Below are positions 17,526-25,553 of a stretch of 64,000 nucleotides of DNA, piece by piece. The stretch's first letter is position 1. The number at the start of each line of letters is the position of its first letter. The translations under genes were made by a program, and so were the position numbers. This DNA is from Cryobacterium soli. GTDB taxonomy: Bacteria > Actinomycetota > Actinomycetes > Actinomycetales > Microbacteriaceae. Under the pieces are notes generated by a model. The model did no database searches. It was given only the letters and a program-made list of their open reading frames with translations, and was not told the origin of the DNA. Where the stretch lies: NCBI RefSeq assembly GCF_003611035.1, contig NZ_CP030033.1, positions 3,286,001 through 3,350,000 on the forward strand, written 5' to 3'.

Positions 17526-17876
17526 ATGAATGATGCAGACACGGCTATGGACGACTCCAGCGCACCCTATGACGATGTAGCGGAGGCTCACTTCCGGGAG
17601 AGGCTTGGATGGCGATCCGCCCGGTCCGAGGGCCGATCGGATCTATATTTCGACCAGTGGACTTGGACAGAGACCGAGAGACCTCCTTGGCGGAGCCCGA
17701 CGCTTGTCCAATGCGTTGGCGACGGCAGATACCAGGTCGTATGGGCTGATGTACCGTTCGAACCGAGCGCTGAACCGTACACCTTTCACAACTGGTCGGA
17801 TCTCATGCGCGCAATCGGATTGATTGAGAAGTGGGAGGGGCTAGCTGGCGATGCGCCGCCGCAACTTAGCCACTAA
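17526..17876 (+). CDS. Small hypothetical protein at the island's right end
   Basis: This acidic protein of about 116 residues is counted from ATG 17526, which has GGAG ten bases upstream; the frame is open from 17448. It is rich in Trp and aromatic residues (for example FDQWTWTETERPPW and QVVWADVPFEP), which gives it the look of a real folded domain. I recognise no family. It is the last gene before attR. Confidence 0.5.
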   Translation: MNDADTAMDDSSAPYDDVAEAHFRERLGWRSARSEGRSDLYFDQWTWTETERPPWRSPTLVQCVGDGRYQVVWADVPFEPSAEPYTFHNWSDLMRAIGLIEKWEGLAGDAPPQLSH

Positions 17877-18035
17877 GCGACGGCATCGGCCTGACCGTGC
17901 CACGCGCGCGGTGGACACAAAATGGACACAATCAGACCAGCTCGTCACAGATCCGCCAACACAGATGTGATCGAAAAGGCCCCAAATTCCGGCGATTTGT
18001 GTCTCTTTCCTTTGTCCGGCACGACTCCCGGTAGA

Positions 18036-18060
18036 GTTCAAATCCCACCGGTACCGCCAC
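18036..18060 (+). repeat. attR: 25-nt copy of the tRNA-Ser 3' end
   Basis: Exact copy of 4363-4387 (T arm to CCA plus C). The bases before it do not form a tRNA. It marks the right border of the island. A short direct repeat of TGGACACA (17913-17930 area), common in attachment arms of actinobacterial elements, lies about 100 bp inside the border. Confidence 0.9.
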
Positions 18061-18061
18061 G

Positions 18062-18106
18062 AAAACCCCCTGATTCCCTGTTTTTCCGGGAAATCAGGGG
18101 GTTTTC
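18062..18106 (+). terminator. Original chromosomal terminator of tRNA-Ser
   Basis: AAAACCCCCTGAT pairs with ATCAGGGGGTTTT, with additional TCCC/GGGA pairing around a T-rich loop, and is followed by TTTTCT. It sits just outside attR, where the tRNA's native terminator is expected after integration. Confidence 0.85.
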
Positions 18107-18148
18107 TCGTCTCCGGTGCGGTCTATCCGAGACGGCCAGGGATGTGCC

Positions 18149-19039
18149 TCAGTCGCGATCGACGCGAGCCAGGAACCCAAGGACAGCGAAGGCCAGCTGC
18201 TCGGGAGATTCCTGAGCGACGAGGTGGCCAACTCCCTCGATGTGCACTGAGCTGAACTCACCCGAACTGACCTGCTGGAACGAGGTCGCGGTGAAGGGAT
18301 TGTGTGCCCCGTCGACCGTGAGTACCGGCACGTCGATCGGATGCGCTTCAGCCAACTCCTGGGTGGCACCCTTGTCGGTGAAGATGGCCCGGTAGAGGCT
18401 CTCGGTGCCGCGCCATCCGCCTGGGCGGGAGTAGGTGCGGATGAACTCGTCGAGGTCGGCCTCGCTGACGGCGCCGTCGGTGCCGTTCATCATCGGATAG
18501 GCCCACTCGGCGAGCAGCGTGCGTTCACGCCCCGGGAGCAGAAGCGAGGGGATGCCGGGTGCGCCGAGGAAGCCGACATGCCACGATCCGAAGCCGTTCA
18601 CGTCCGCGAGCATTTCCAGACCGAATCCGGCCAAGGTCGATTCGATCGCCGTGAAACTGAGCAGATCGCCGGGATGGGTCGCGGCGAAGCGGAATCCGAC
18701 GCCTCCGCTGATGTCCTGGACCAGGACGTGCACGGGGCCAAGGTCCAGGTGCTCGACGAGATGGTGCAGGTCGTCGGCTGCGACCTGCTCCTCCCATCCG
18801 CTGTCCCCGGTGCCGGAGTCTCCGAATCCTCGGAGGTCCAGGGCATACACGCGGTGCGTCTGTGCCAGGAGCGGAATGAGCTTGTGGAAGGCCCACCAAG
18901 TCTCCGGCCATCCGTGCACGAGCACGATCGGCGAACCGTCGCTCCCCGCTGAGACGAAGTGGATCGGGGCGCCGTTCAGGTCGACGACATGGTGCGTGAC
19001 CTCCGGAATGGTTGCACCGGCGGGACGGGTAATAGTCAT
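18149..19039 (-). CDS. Alpha/beta hydrolase, epoxide-hydrolase/haloalkane-dehalogenase-like
   Basis: The 296-residue alpha/beta-hydrolase carries HGWPETWWAF (oxyanion HGxP), a nucleophile elbow VQDISGG with Asp rather than Ser, and a catalytic His in GVGHLV near the C-terminus. An Asp nucleophile and HGWPE are typical of the epoxide hydrolase/dehalogenase branch; the exact substrate is not determinable. ATG 19039 is preferred because GGAG lies nine bases upstream. The gene is divergent from a MarR regulator, with two palindromic operators between them, so it is probably MarR-controlled. Confidence 0.85.
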   Translation of the reverse strand: MTITRPAGATIPEVTHHVVDLNGAPIHFVSAGSDGSPIVLVHGWPETWWAFHKLIPLLAQTHRVYALDLRGFGDSGTGDSGWEEQVAADDLHHLVEHLDLGPVHVLVQDISGGVGFRFAATHPGDLLSFTAIESTLAGFGLEMLADVNGFGSWHVGFLGAPGIPSLLLPGRERTLLAEWAYPMMNGTDGAVSEADLDEFIRTYSRPGGWRGTESLYRAIFTDKGATQELAEAHPIDVPVLTVDGAHNPFTATSFQQVSSGEFSSVHIEGVGHLVAQESPEQLAFAVLGFLARVDRD

Positions 19040-19055
19040 AAGATCGATCTCCAAT

Positions 19056-19099
19056 AGACAAGTGGCTTGTCTTTCTGAATATAGACAAGGGGGTTGTCT
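19056..19099. promoter_or_regulatory. Two MarR-type operators in the divergent promoter region
   Basis: AGACAAGTGGCTTGTCT (19056-19072) and AGACAAGGGGGTTGTCT (19083-19099) are inverted repeats with the same AGACAA/TTGTCT arms, 27 bp apart. They sit between the hydrolase start (19039) and the MarR start (19133), a classic autoregulated divergent arrangement. Binding by this MarR is inferred. Confidence 0.8.
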
Positions 19100-19132
19100 A
19101 AGTCAAGCCGGGGCGAGTCGTAAGCTGAACCC

Positions 19133-19606
19133 ATGTCTCGATCAGGTGCTGACCTCGCGCTGCTACTCCTCGCCGGCTTCCGGAAGATGGCGGACCAGGG
19201 CTCGATCGAACTGGCGAAGCTCGGCTACGACGATGTTCGGCCGGTGCACGACTTCGCTTTGCATTCCATCCTGTCTGGGGCGGATAGCGCCTCGGCACTG
19301 GGGCGAGCGATGTCCATCACTAAACAGGCCGCCGCCAACACGATCAGCCTGCTCGAGGATCGGGGTTACGTGGCCCGGGAGCCGGATCCGACGGACAAGC
19401 GTCGCATCAGGCTGAGCGTGACCGAGCGCGGACAGGCGATGCTCCGCGATGGTGAGGCTGTTTTTGACAGACTTCGCGAGCGATGGGAGCAGGAGGCAGG
19501 CGGAGACGCCGTCGCAGCCCTCCAGGACACGCTGCGCCAGTTCGTCGGCCCCGACGCCATCCAGGTCAACGTCCCGGGCTGGGACGCGCGCGACCCGGAG
19601 TCGTAG
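19133..19606 (+). CDS. MarR-family transcriptional regulator
   Basis: This 157-residue winged-helix protein has a recognition region SITKQAAANTISLLEDRGYV and the wing DPTDKRRIRLSVTERG, followed by a C-terminal dimerisation helix; the length is usual for MarR. It is transcribed away from the alpha/beta hydrolase gene over two matching palindromes, so it most likely represses both genes and is relieved by a small molecule. The start GTG/ATG at 19133 is 33 bp after the second operator. Confidence 0.9.
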   Translation: MSRSGADLALLLLAGFRKMADQGSIELAKLGYDDVRPVHDFALHSILSGADSASALGRAMSITKQAAANTISLLEDRGYVAREPDPTDKRRIRLSVTERGQAMLRDGEAVFDRLRERWEQEAGGDAVAALQDTLRQFVGPDAIQVNVPGWDARDPES

Positions 19607-19733
19607 GTGCCCCCCGCCGTAAACGGATTCGCAATCATGGGTACGCTCGATGAGGCGCGTTTGCTGAACTGGTTGACGTGCCGCTCGGCGGGCAGCGTCC
19701 CGTCGCGCTCAGCTCTCACGTGAAGGAAATACC

Positions 19734-20195
19734 GTGTCTGACCATGCAAGAATCAAGGGCCACACCGTGACCCGCACCGTGCACATCGAGGCCTCCCGTG
19801 ACCGCGTCTGGGAGGCGCTGACCGACCCTGAGGTGATGGTCAAGTGGTTCGGAGACGCTGCGGGGTTTGCCGCGCTCGAGCCCGGCGCGACCGGCAGTAT
19901 CGACTGGGACGACTACGGCAGCTTCCCGATCGAGATCACCGAGGTAGTGCCCGGCGATGCGTTCGGCTTCCGGTGGTCGGGAATTCCCGCTGAAGCGCTC
20001 GACGAGTACTCGACGCACGTGCGCTTCACCGTCGCGGATGCTGGCACCGGCACGGATGTCACGGTGGTCGAGTCGGGCTTCGACACGCTCCCCGGCGGCA
20101 CCCGCTACCGTCGCGCCCGTCTCGAGCAGAACCGAGAGGGCTGGGACGTCGAACTCGACGAGCTTGCGATCTTCCTCGAAGGTGCCGACCAGTAG
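19734..20195 (+). CDS. SRPBCC/AHSA1-domain protein
   Basis: The 153-residue protein is a START-like (SRPBCC, AHSA1) fold: VTRTVHIEASRDRVWEALTD at the N-terminus, VMVKWFGD, and the ending GWDVELDELAIFL typical of the family. These bind small hydrophobic ligands or act as co-chaperone-like domains. The GTG at 19734 has a strong GAAGGA upstream. Such genes often sit beside a small ArsR/HTH regulator; here one is nearby on the opposite strand (20292-20606). The ligand is unknown. Confidence 0.85.
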   Translation: MSDHARIKGHTVTRTVHIEASRDRVWEALTDPEVMVKWFGDAAGFAALEPGATGSIDWDDYGSFPIEITEVVPGDAFGFRWSGIPAEALDEYSTHVRFTVADAGTGTDVTVVESGFDTLPGGTRYRRARLEQNREGWDVELDELAIFLEGADQ

Positions 20196-20291
20196 GTCAC
20201 GATTGCGGGGAAGTCGCTGGACGCCGTGTCCGCGTGGCTCGGTCTGTCGTCCGGCCGTGAGTCGAGCGCAGCGGGTGTGGCGACCCACCGA

Positions 20292-20606
20292 CTAGGGCGT
20301 GACGTCGCCGGCGATTTCCCGCAGCGTCGCGAGGTGGGCTTTCCACGCCGTCCGGCCCTGACGTGTGAGGGTCAGCGAGGTGCGCGGCATCTTTCCTGCG
20401 AATGACTTCCCCACCGAGAGGTACCCGGCAGACTCCAGCAATGTGACCTGCTTGCTCAGTGCAGAGTCGGTGATCTCGACCGCATCGCGAACCTCACGGA
20501 AGCCGAGCGTGCCGGCGCGGTCGAGAGCCGCCACGATTGAGAAGCGAACTGGATTCTGGAGGAGATCATCGAGTCGGTGCCTGGGGTGCTGGTCCGTGGC
20601 GGTCAC
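20292..20606 (-). CDS. Winged-helix transcriptional regulator (HTH_34 type)
   Basis: This 104-residue single-domain regulator begins LDDLLQNPVRFSIVAALDR, has a recognition helix in ITDSALSKQVTLLESAGYL and a wing in KMPRTSLTLTRQGR, as in the HTH_34 subgroup related to MarR/ArsR proteins. Its GTG start overlaps the TGA of an upstream small membrane-protein frame (GTGA overlap), indicating coupled translation. Targets are unknown. It converges with the SRPBCC gene. Confidence 0.85.
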   Translation of the reverse strand: MTATDQHPRHRLDDLLQNPVRFSIVAALDRAGTLGFREVRDAVEITDSALSKQVTLLESAGYLSVGKSFAGKMPRTSLTLTRQGRTAWKAHLATLREIAGDVTP

Positions 20607-20800
20607 GAGCGTGCCTCGCGGGCTGCGCAGACGAACGCCACGATGAGCACAAGGCCCGATGCGATCCCCGCCAGGAGAACAGATCCGTGCGCCCAGATGA
20701 CCACGGAGATGGCGGCTGCGTAGGAGACGAACCAGCTCGCGATGTACCCCGTCCAGCGGCGGCTGCGCGCGAAGGCCGACCGGCCCTGGATGCCAGGGAA
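20603..20800 (-). other. Small two-helix membrane protein frame with no clear start codon
   Basis: The minus-strand frame before the HTH gene reads a basic start (FARSRRWTGYIASWF), then two hydrophobic helices (VSYAAAISVVIWA and VLLAGIASGLVLIVAFVCAA), and ends in TGA within the HTH gene's GTG. HTH_34 regulators are often paired with small integral membrane proteins, which supports a real gene. However, I find no ATG, GTG or TTG at a sensible place before the start of the divergent hydrolase gene. It may be truncated or use a non-canonical start. Confidence 0.4.
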
Positions 20801-20817
20801 ACGACTAGCCTCGAGCC

Positions 20818-21654
20818 ATGACCGAATCAGGCTGGGCTGAGGTGGGCCGCGGCGTCTTCCAGCGGCGGTACGAACCGATGGATGTCTCGGTGGTCGTGGT
20901 GGTCGGGCCCACCGGTCTCACTGTCGTCGATACCCGCAACAACCCGGCCGAGGCCGAAGAAATCGTCCGGGACGTCGATGCCCGGTTCGGGCTCCCGATT
21001 GTCGCTGTGGTGAACACCCACGCCCACTACGACCACACCTTCGGCAACCAGACCTTTGCCGCGCTCCCGTCGGTGCCCGTCTACGGCCACCACCGCATCC
21101 CGCAGCACTTCGGCGAGTACGAGGGACCCCGGCTCGCCGCCCAACAGGCCGACCCGTCCCGGGAACCCGACAAGGACTGGGCGGATGTGGTGTTGACCCC
21201 GCCCGACGTGCTCGTCACGGCCCCGGTGACACAGGTGGTCGGCGGGCGCGCTCTCGAGTTGATTCCGCTGGACCCTGGCCACACCGACACCGACCTTGCG
21301 GTCCTCGTTCCGGACTGTCGCGTGTGGCTGCTCGGCGACGTCATCGAGGAATCCGGTCCACCGATGTTCGGCTCGGGCAGTTACCCGTTCACCTGGCCCG
21401 CGGTTCTGGCGGGACTGCTCGAAGCGATCCGGCCGGGCGACGTCATCGTGCCCGGCCACGGTGCGGTGGTGGACCGGGATTTCGTGGTTCGCCAGATGGA
21501 GGCGCTGCAGAAGGTGGCCGACACCATCCGTGCGAGCGTGACCACCGGCACCGCACTGGAGGATATGCCTGCCGACCACGACCTCTTCGGTCTCTGGCCG
21601 AAGGTGATGCTGGAATCCGCCTTCGCCCGCGGCGCTGACCAGCTCGACGGTTGA
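20818..21654 (+). CDS. Metallo-beta-lactamase-fold hydrolase
   Basis: The 278-residue protein has the MBL metal-binding set: THAHYDHT (HxHxDH), DPGHTDTD with the next His, GDVIEE with the bridging Asp, and PGHGAVV with the last His, so a dinuclear zinc site is complete. The class spans quinolinase/glyoxalase II-like hydrolases, lactonases and regulators of polyketide pathways; the substrate is unknown. ATG 20818 follows a CGAGCC spacer. It stands between a regulator on the other strand and the convergent esterase. Confidence 0.9.
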   Translation: MTESGWAEVGRGVFQRRYEPMDVSVVVVVGPTGLTVVDTRNNPAEAEEIVRDVDARFGLPIVAVVNTHAHYDHTFGNQTFAALPSVPVYGHHRIPQHFGEYEGPRLAAQQADPSREPDKDWADVVLTPPDVLVTAPVTQVVGGRALELIPLDPGHTDTDLAVLVPDCRVWLLGDVIEESGPPMFGSGSYPFTWPAVLAGLLEAIRPGDVIVPGHGAVVDRDFVVRQMEALQKVADTIRASVTTGTALEDMPADHDLFGLWPKVMLESAFARGADQLDG

Positions 21655-21680
21655 GCGGACAGTCGCCCCACCGCCACCCG

Positions 21681-22610
21681 CTACAACTCGTCATCGAGCC
21701 AGCGACGAATCCACCCGCCCCGGACTCGATGCGATTCGGCCGAGCCGGAGGCATCCTCGGCGGCGCTGTCAAACCCATGGAAGCCGCCGGACCACACGTG
21801 CAGCTCCGCACGGTTGCCGCGGCGCCAGAGGGCTCTGGCAAAATCTGTCACCGCGTCGCGGAAGAGCTCTGCCGATCCTGCGTCGAGGTAGGTCGGCCCG
21901 AGTTCGGGGATCTCGTGGCGCTCGCCGGGCGGCGTGTGCGCGCTCTCGCCCAACGCCGCAGTCCAGGCGGCCGCATCATTGGCGGCACTCCACGAGCGGT
22001 CGCCGTGAAATGGAAGAGCCGTCACGGCGTCCGCCCGGGCCAGCATCGGGCACACGAGCAACTGTCCGCCGATACGCACGCCAGACGAGGCGGCGCGCAG
22101 GGCGACTTCGGCGGCGATACCGCCCCCTGCGCTCTGGCCGGCGAGCAGGATCCGCATCCCGTCGCGGCCGGCCTCCCTGGTGACCGCGAGGACAGTCTCG
22201 ACGATGTCACCGAAGTCGTGCTCAGGGGCGAGCGGGTATTCGACGCACCAGACCTCGAGTCTCAACTCGAGAGCATGCCGGGCGACGATGTCTGCGCCCG
22301 CGAACCGGTCCCCGGCGATCAGGCCCCCGCCGTGCAGAAAGATCACCCGAGCGAGCGCGGGCTCTGCGGGTGCCTGGAAGACGGTTACCGGGACGCCGCC
22401 GGAGGAGCGCTCGGAGGACGTCAAGCCGCAGCGCGCTGCGACGGCCTCGGCCGTTGTAGCACGGGACCGGGCCTGAAGACGGTACGCCATCATCCCCCCG
22501 GGCACGCCGATGTCAGTGGGCAGAGCATCGCCCAACGCACGGAGGGCCGGTTCGAACTGTCGAGCCACCGGCACAGCGTTGTTCTTTGAACGTGTCGCGG
22601 CGACGGTCAT
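21681..22610 (-). CDS. Alpha/beta hydrolase, HSL-family esterase
   Basis: The 309-residue esterase of the hormone-sensitive-lipase family has HGGG (in FLHGGGLIAGDR), a nucleophile elbow GQSAGG and a C-terminal FHGFDS His. Its ATG overlaps the nagA TGA by ATGA, so it belongs to the sialic acid operon as the last gene. A plausible role is removal of O-acetyl groups from acylated sialic acids or amino sugars, but that is inference from context; the family also covers xenobiotic esters. Confidence 0.8.
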   Translation of the reverse strand: MTVAATRSKNNAVPVARQFEPALRALGDALPTDIGVPGGMMAYRLQARSRATTAEAVAARCGLTSSERSSGGVPVTVFQAPAEPALARVIFLHGGGLIAGDRFAGADIVARHALELRLEVWCVEYPLAPEHDFGDIVETVLAVTREAGRDGMRILLAGQSAGGGIAAEVALRAASSGVRIGGQLLVCPMLARADAVTALPFHGDRSWSAANDAAAWTAALGESAHTPPGERHEIPELGPTYLDAGSAELFRDAVTDFARALWRRGNRAELHVWSGGFHGFDSAAEDASGSAESHRVRGGWIRRWLDDEL

Positions 22611-23806
22611 CCGGCCACTCGCGGATCGTCGTGTGCATCGGTGTCCGTGACGATACGGACACCGTCACGCCAGACGGCACGAGGGAGCAGGGCGCTGTCC
22701 CAGATCACCAGGTCGCCGCGGCAGCCCACCTCGAGTCGGCCGAGGTCGTCGCGCTGTATCGCTCGAGCGGGCACGGCAGTGGCCGAGGCGATCGCCGCAC
22801 CGAGCGGAATGCCCCACGACACAACGTTGCGCAGGGCCCGGTCCAGGGTCAAGGTTGAGCCGGCGAGAGTGCTGGTGCCGTGCAGCGTGGCGAGCCCGTC
22901 TCTCACAGTCACCTGTTGGGCGCCGAGCAGGTATTCGCCATCGGACGCTGCCGCGGCGGCCATCGCGTCGCTGACGAGTGCCACCCTGCCGGGGGCGGCG
23001 GCGAAGAGCATGCGGACGACTGTGGGGTCGACGTGACTGCCGTCAGCGATGATCTCAAGGATCATCCTGTCGTCCGCCGCCGCCGCACCGATCGGGCCCG
23101 GCGCCCGATGATGCACCGGCGGCATTGCATTGAACGTGTGGGTCAGCAGGCTGGCTCCGGCATCAATCGCGCGCAGCGTGGTGCCCGCATCAGCGCCGGT
23201 GTGCCCGATCGCCGCAACGCTCCCGGCGGCGACAATCTGGCGCACCGCCTCGATGCCGCCGGTGAGTTCGGGTGCGAGCGTCACCTGCTGGACCACCCCC
23301 GTCGCGAGCAGGCGGGCGAGCTCGTGCGCCTCTGGCGGGTGAAGGGCGGCTGGGTCGTGGGCTCCGCAGCGATCGCTGTCGATGTATGGACCCTCGAGGT
23401 GGGCGCCGAGAATGCCGGGCTGCTCGCGCCGGGCGGCGGCGATCCGGGTCAGCTGGGCCTCAAGGGCTCGGGGATCGGCGCTCACCAGAGAAAGCACGAT
23501 TCGGGTCACGCCGTGGGCGGTATGAGCGCCGACGGCCTGCAGGATCTCGTCGATGCTGCCGTCAAACGCGAAGGTCGCTCCGCCGTGGTTGTGGATATCC
23601 ACGAGGCCGGAGGTGATGATCGCACCCGGCCCGCCGATCTGGCGGGCGTCGACCACGTCGTCCCCCTCTGGGGCCCAGTCGCCGGTCGTGCCGGTGGCTG
23701 TCACGATGCCGTCGCGGATGCGCACCCAGCCGGCCGGGTCGTCGCGGATGTCACCGTGTGAGTTGGCGGTGATGAGGCGCGCGGAGTGTACGAGCAGACC
23801 GGTCAT
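22607..23806 (-). CDS. nagA: N-acetylglucosamine-6-phosphate deacetylase (copy 1)
   Basis: NagA converts GlcNAc-6P to GlcN-6P and acetate. The 399-residue protein has the amidohydrolase metal motif DIHNHGG, LEGPYI with the metal-binding Glu, GHTGAD, HTFNAMPPVHHR and the catalytic Asp in VSDAMAA. It overlaps its neighbours by ATGA on both sides (the esterase after it and the DUF4862 gene before it). The second nagA at 49115-50320 belongs to the PTS locus; the two share all motifs but differ elsewhere. Confidence 0.92.
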   Translation of the reverse strand: MTGLLVHSARLITANSHGDIRDDPAGWVRIRDGIVTATGTTGDWAPEGDDVVDARQIGGPGAIITSGLVDIHNHGGATFAFDGSIDEILQAVGAHTAHGVTRIVLSLVSADPRALEAQLTRIAAARREQPGILGAHLEGPYIDSDRCGAHDPAALHPPEAHELARLLATGVVQQVTLAPELTGGIEAVRQIVAAGSVAAIGHTGADAGTTLRAIDAGASLLTHTFNAMPPVHHRAPGPIGAAAADDRMILEIIADGSHVDPTVVRMLFAAAPGRVALVSDAMAAAAASDGEYLLGAQQVTVRDGLATLHGTSTLAGSTLTLDRALRNVVSWGIPLGAAIASATAVPARAIQRDDLGRLEVGCRGDLVIWDSALLPRAVWRDGVRIVTDTDAHDDPRVAG

Positions 23807-24777
23807 GCCGTCACCTCACGGGCCGTTCGAACGTTGCGGATCGCCGTGAGGTTGCTCTCGACGGTGCGAACTATGTCCGCCGCCGTCCGGTCGTGCGGCC
23901 GACGGCTGACCTTCACTCCCAGCCAGTCTGCGGCGGCCGCGGCGCTGAGAGCCGCCCGCACATGTGCGTCGTCGAGGAGCGAACCGGAAGCCGGGTCGGC
24001 GCTGAGGACGGGAAGATGCGCGTCGCTCCAAGCGTCGCCGTAGGGTCCGTCGGCGGCACTCGCCCCCGAGAACGTGAGCCCCGTCAGGAGCCCGGAGGCG
24101 GCAACCGCCGCGATCTGCGAGGTGACGGAGTCCGCGCTGCGCAGTTCAATGGCTGAGCGCCCCCAGTTCAGCCACATGCCGATGGACGCTCCCGACTGGG
24201 CGGCCACGGAGATCTCGTCGGCGACCGGGAGGAAGCCCTTCTCGAACGGGTGGTTCGGCATGACAGTGTCGCAGTGTTCGATGACGAGCTGCGCCCCCTT
24301 CCAGTCGAGGTCGGTGAGCTCGGCCAGCGACTCGGCGAGAGCCGTGGCGTCTCCGACCCCGGTGGGAGCGGTGTGCAGGCCGACCATGGTCACCTCGGCA
24401 TCAGACTGCTCGGTGAGCACCCGCACATCCGCGGCCAGGCGCCGCAGGTCGGCGAGCGCGGCCGCCCTGCCCGCACGATCCGGAGACGCGATCCCATAGC
24501 GTGGAGCTTCCCGGCATCGTTTCATGACGAACGGCAACGCGGTCAGAGACAACTGGGCGCCGGCAGGGACATTGTGCAGGAACCACGCATTGTCGTGCGG
24601 ATGGAGCGCGCCCAGCCAGGGTATTTCAAGTCCGACCACATCGGGCAGCGCGCACAATCCCCGGAGTAGTTCCCCCTCCAGGACGGGATCCCAGCTGCCA
24701 TGCGCGGGCGAGGCGGCGTAAGCGCTGACGAGCACTCCGCGAGGTGCCAGGGGCTCGGCCGGCGGCTCGTGCCTCAT
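23803..24777 (-). CDS. DUF4862 family protein in amino-sugar operon
   Basis: The 324-residue cytoplasmic protein begins GVLVSAYAASPAHGSW and has EIPWLGALHPHD, VEVTMVGLHTAP-like text and LVIEHCDTVMPNHPFEKG, the hallmarks of the DUF4862 family, which has a TIM-barrel/xylose-isomerase-like appearance. The family's activity is, to my knowledge, unestablished. Tight ATGA overlaps with nagA and nagB place it in sialic acid/amino sugar catabolism, perhaps as an isomerase or epimerase of an unusual derivative. Confidence 0.75.
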   Translation of the reverse strand: MRHEPPAEPLAPRGVLVSAYAASPAHGSWDPVLEGELLRGLCALPDVVGLEIPWLGALHPHDNAWFLHNVPAGAQLSLTALPFVMKRCREAPRYGIASPDRAGRAAALADLRRLAADVRVLTEQSDAEVTMVGLHTAPTGVGDATALAESLAELTDLDWKGAQLVIEHCDTVMPNHPFEKGFLPVADEISVAAQSGASIGMWLNWGRSAIELRSADSVTSQIAAVAASGLLTGLTFSGASAADGPYGDAWSDAHLPVLSADPASGSLLDDAHVRAALSAAAAADWLGVKVSRRPHDRTAADIVRTVESNLTAIRNVRTAREVTA

Positions 24778-25553
24778 CGGATCACACTGTCTCGGTGAGC
24801 GTACGTGGAGCGGTAGTAGTCGGCCAGTTCCAGTTGCGCGGCCGCCGCGTCGTCGACGAACACGGTGACATGCGGGTGGTGCTGGAGGATTGTGGCCGGC
24901 CAGAGCGCCGACACAGCGCCCTCGACGAGCTGTCGCACCGCTTCAGCCTTGCCGGCACCCGTCGCGACCAGCACCACGTGACGAGCCTCCATGATCGTGC
25001 CGAGCCCCTGGGTGAGGCAGTGCACGGGAACCGCATCAACGTCGCCGTCGAAGAACCGCGCGTTGTCGAGGCGGGTCTGCTCTGTGAGGGTCTTCACCCG
25101 CGTGCGCGAAGCGAACGACGAGGCAGGCTCGTTGAAGGCGATATGGCCGTCGGTGCCGATCCCCAGGATTTGCAGGTCGACACCGCCCGCCTCCCGCATC
25201 GCACTCTCGAAGGAAGCGCAGGCGGCGGCCAGGTCGGCCGCGCCACCGTTCGGGCCCTGCACGGCGTCTGTGGGCAGATCGACTCGAGACACGAAGTCCT
25301 GCTCGATCACCGTGCGATAGGAGCAGGGGTGTCCCTCAGCCAGGCCCACGTATTCATCCAATGTGAACGCGCGGGCCCGGGCCAGTGAGATCGTGCCGTC
25401 GGCGACCCGGTCGGCCACAGCGTCGTAGATTCGCAGGGGGCTGGACCCGGTGGCGAGCCCCAGGACGGCGTCAGGCTTGCGTGCCATGAGCGCCGCGATT
25501 TCGTCGGCGACGAGTTCGCCGATCCGGTCTTCCCGGACAATGATTACTTCCAC
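24774..25553 (-). CDS. nagB: Glucosamine-6-phosphate deaminase (copy 1)
   Basis: NagB converts GlcN-6P to fructose-6P and ammonia. Motifs: LATGSSPL phosphate loop, DEYVGL with the catalytic Asp, and GIGTDGHIAFNEP with the Asp-x-His-x-x-x-x-Glu triad. The start is the GTG at 25553, which shares its first G with the TAG of nanE; a longer frame upstream is an artefact of overlap. The product is 259 residues. It ends in an ATGA overlap with the DUF4862 gene. Confidence 0.93.
   Translation of the reverse strand: MEVIIVREDRIGELVADEIAALMARKPDAVLGLATGSSPLRIYDAVADRVADGTISLARARAFTLDEYVGLAEGHPCSYRTVIEQDFVSRVDLPTDAVQGPNGGAADLAAACASFESAMREAGGVDLQILGIGTDGHIAFNEPASSFASRTRVKTLTEQTRLDNARFFDGDVDAVPVHCLTQGLGTIMEARHVVLVATGAGKAEAVRQLVEGAVSALWPATILQHHPHVTVFVDDAAAAQLELADYYRSTYAHRDSVIR

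Larger units (their letters stand above)
4388..18060. mobile_element. Degenerate integrated genomic island in tRNA-Ser, carrying defence-like genes
   Basis: The region is bounded by exact 25-nt repeats at 4363-4387 and 18036-18060. It contains two tyrosine recombinase remnants, conjugation gene remnants, VbhA-type antitoxins, and several genes with more AT-rich and irregular codon use than the flanking housekeeping genes. Neither recombinase copy is full length, so the island is probably no longer self-mobile. The cargo (IetAS-like pair, Abi_C-like protein, DUF262-AlbA_2 fusion and unknowns) resembles a defence island. The element is inferred from structure; its size is about 13.7 kb. Confidence 0.88.

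Noticed and set aside
18001..18060. A possible second tRNA gene at the right border
   Set aside because: Only the 3' 25 nt match the tRNA; there is no 5' acceptor strand, D arm or anticodon arm. It is attR, not a gene.
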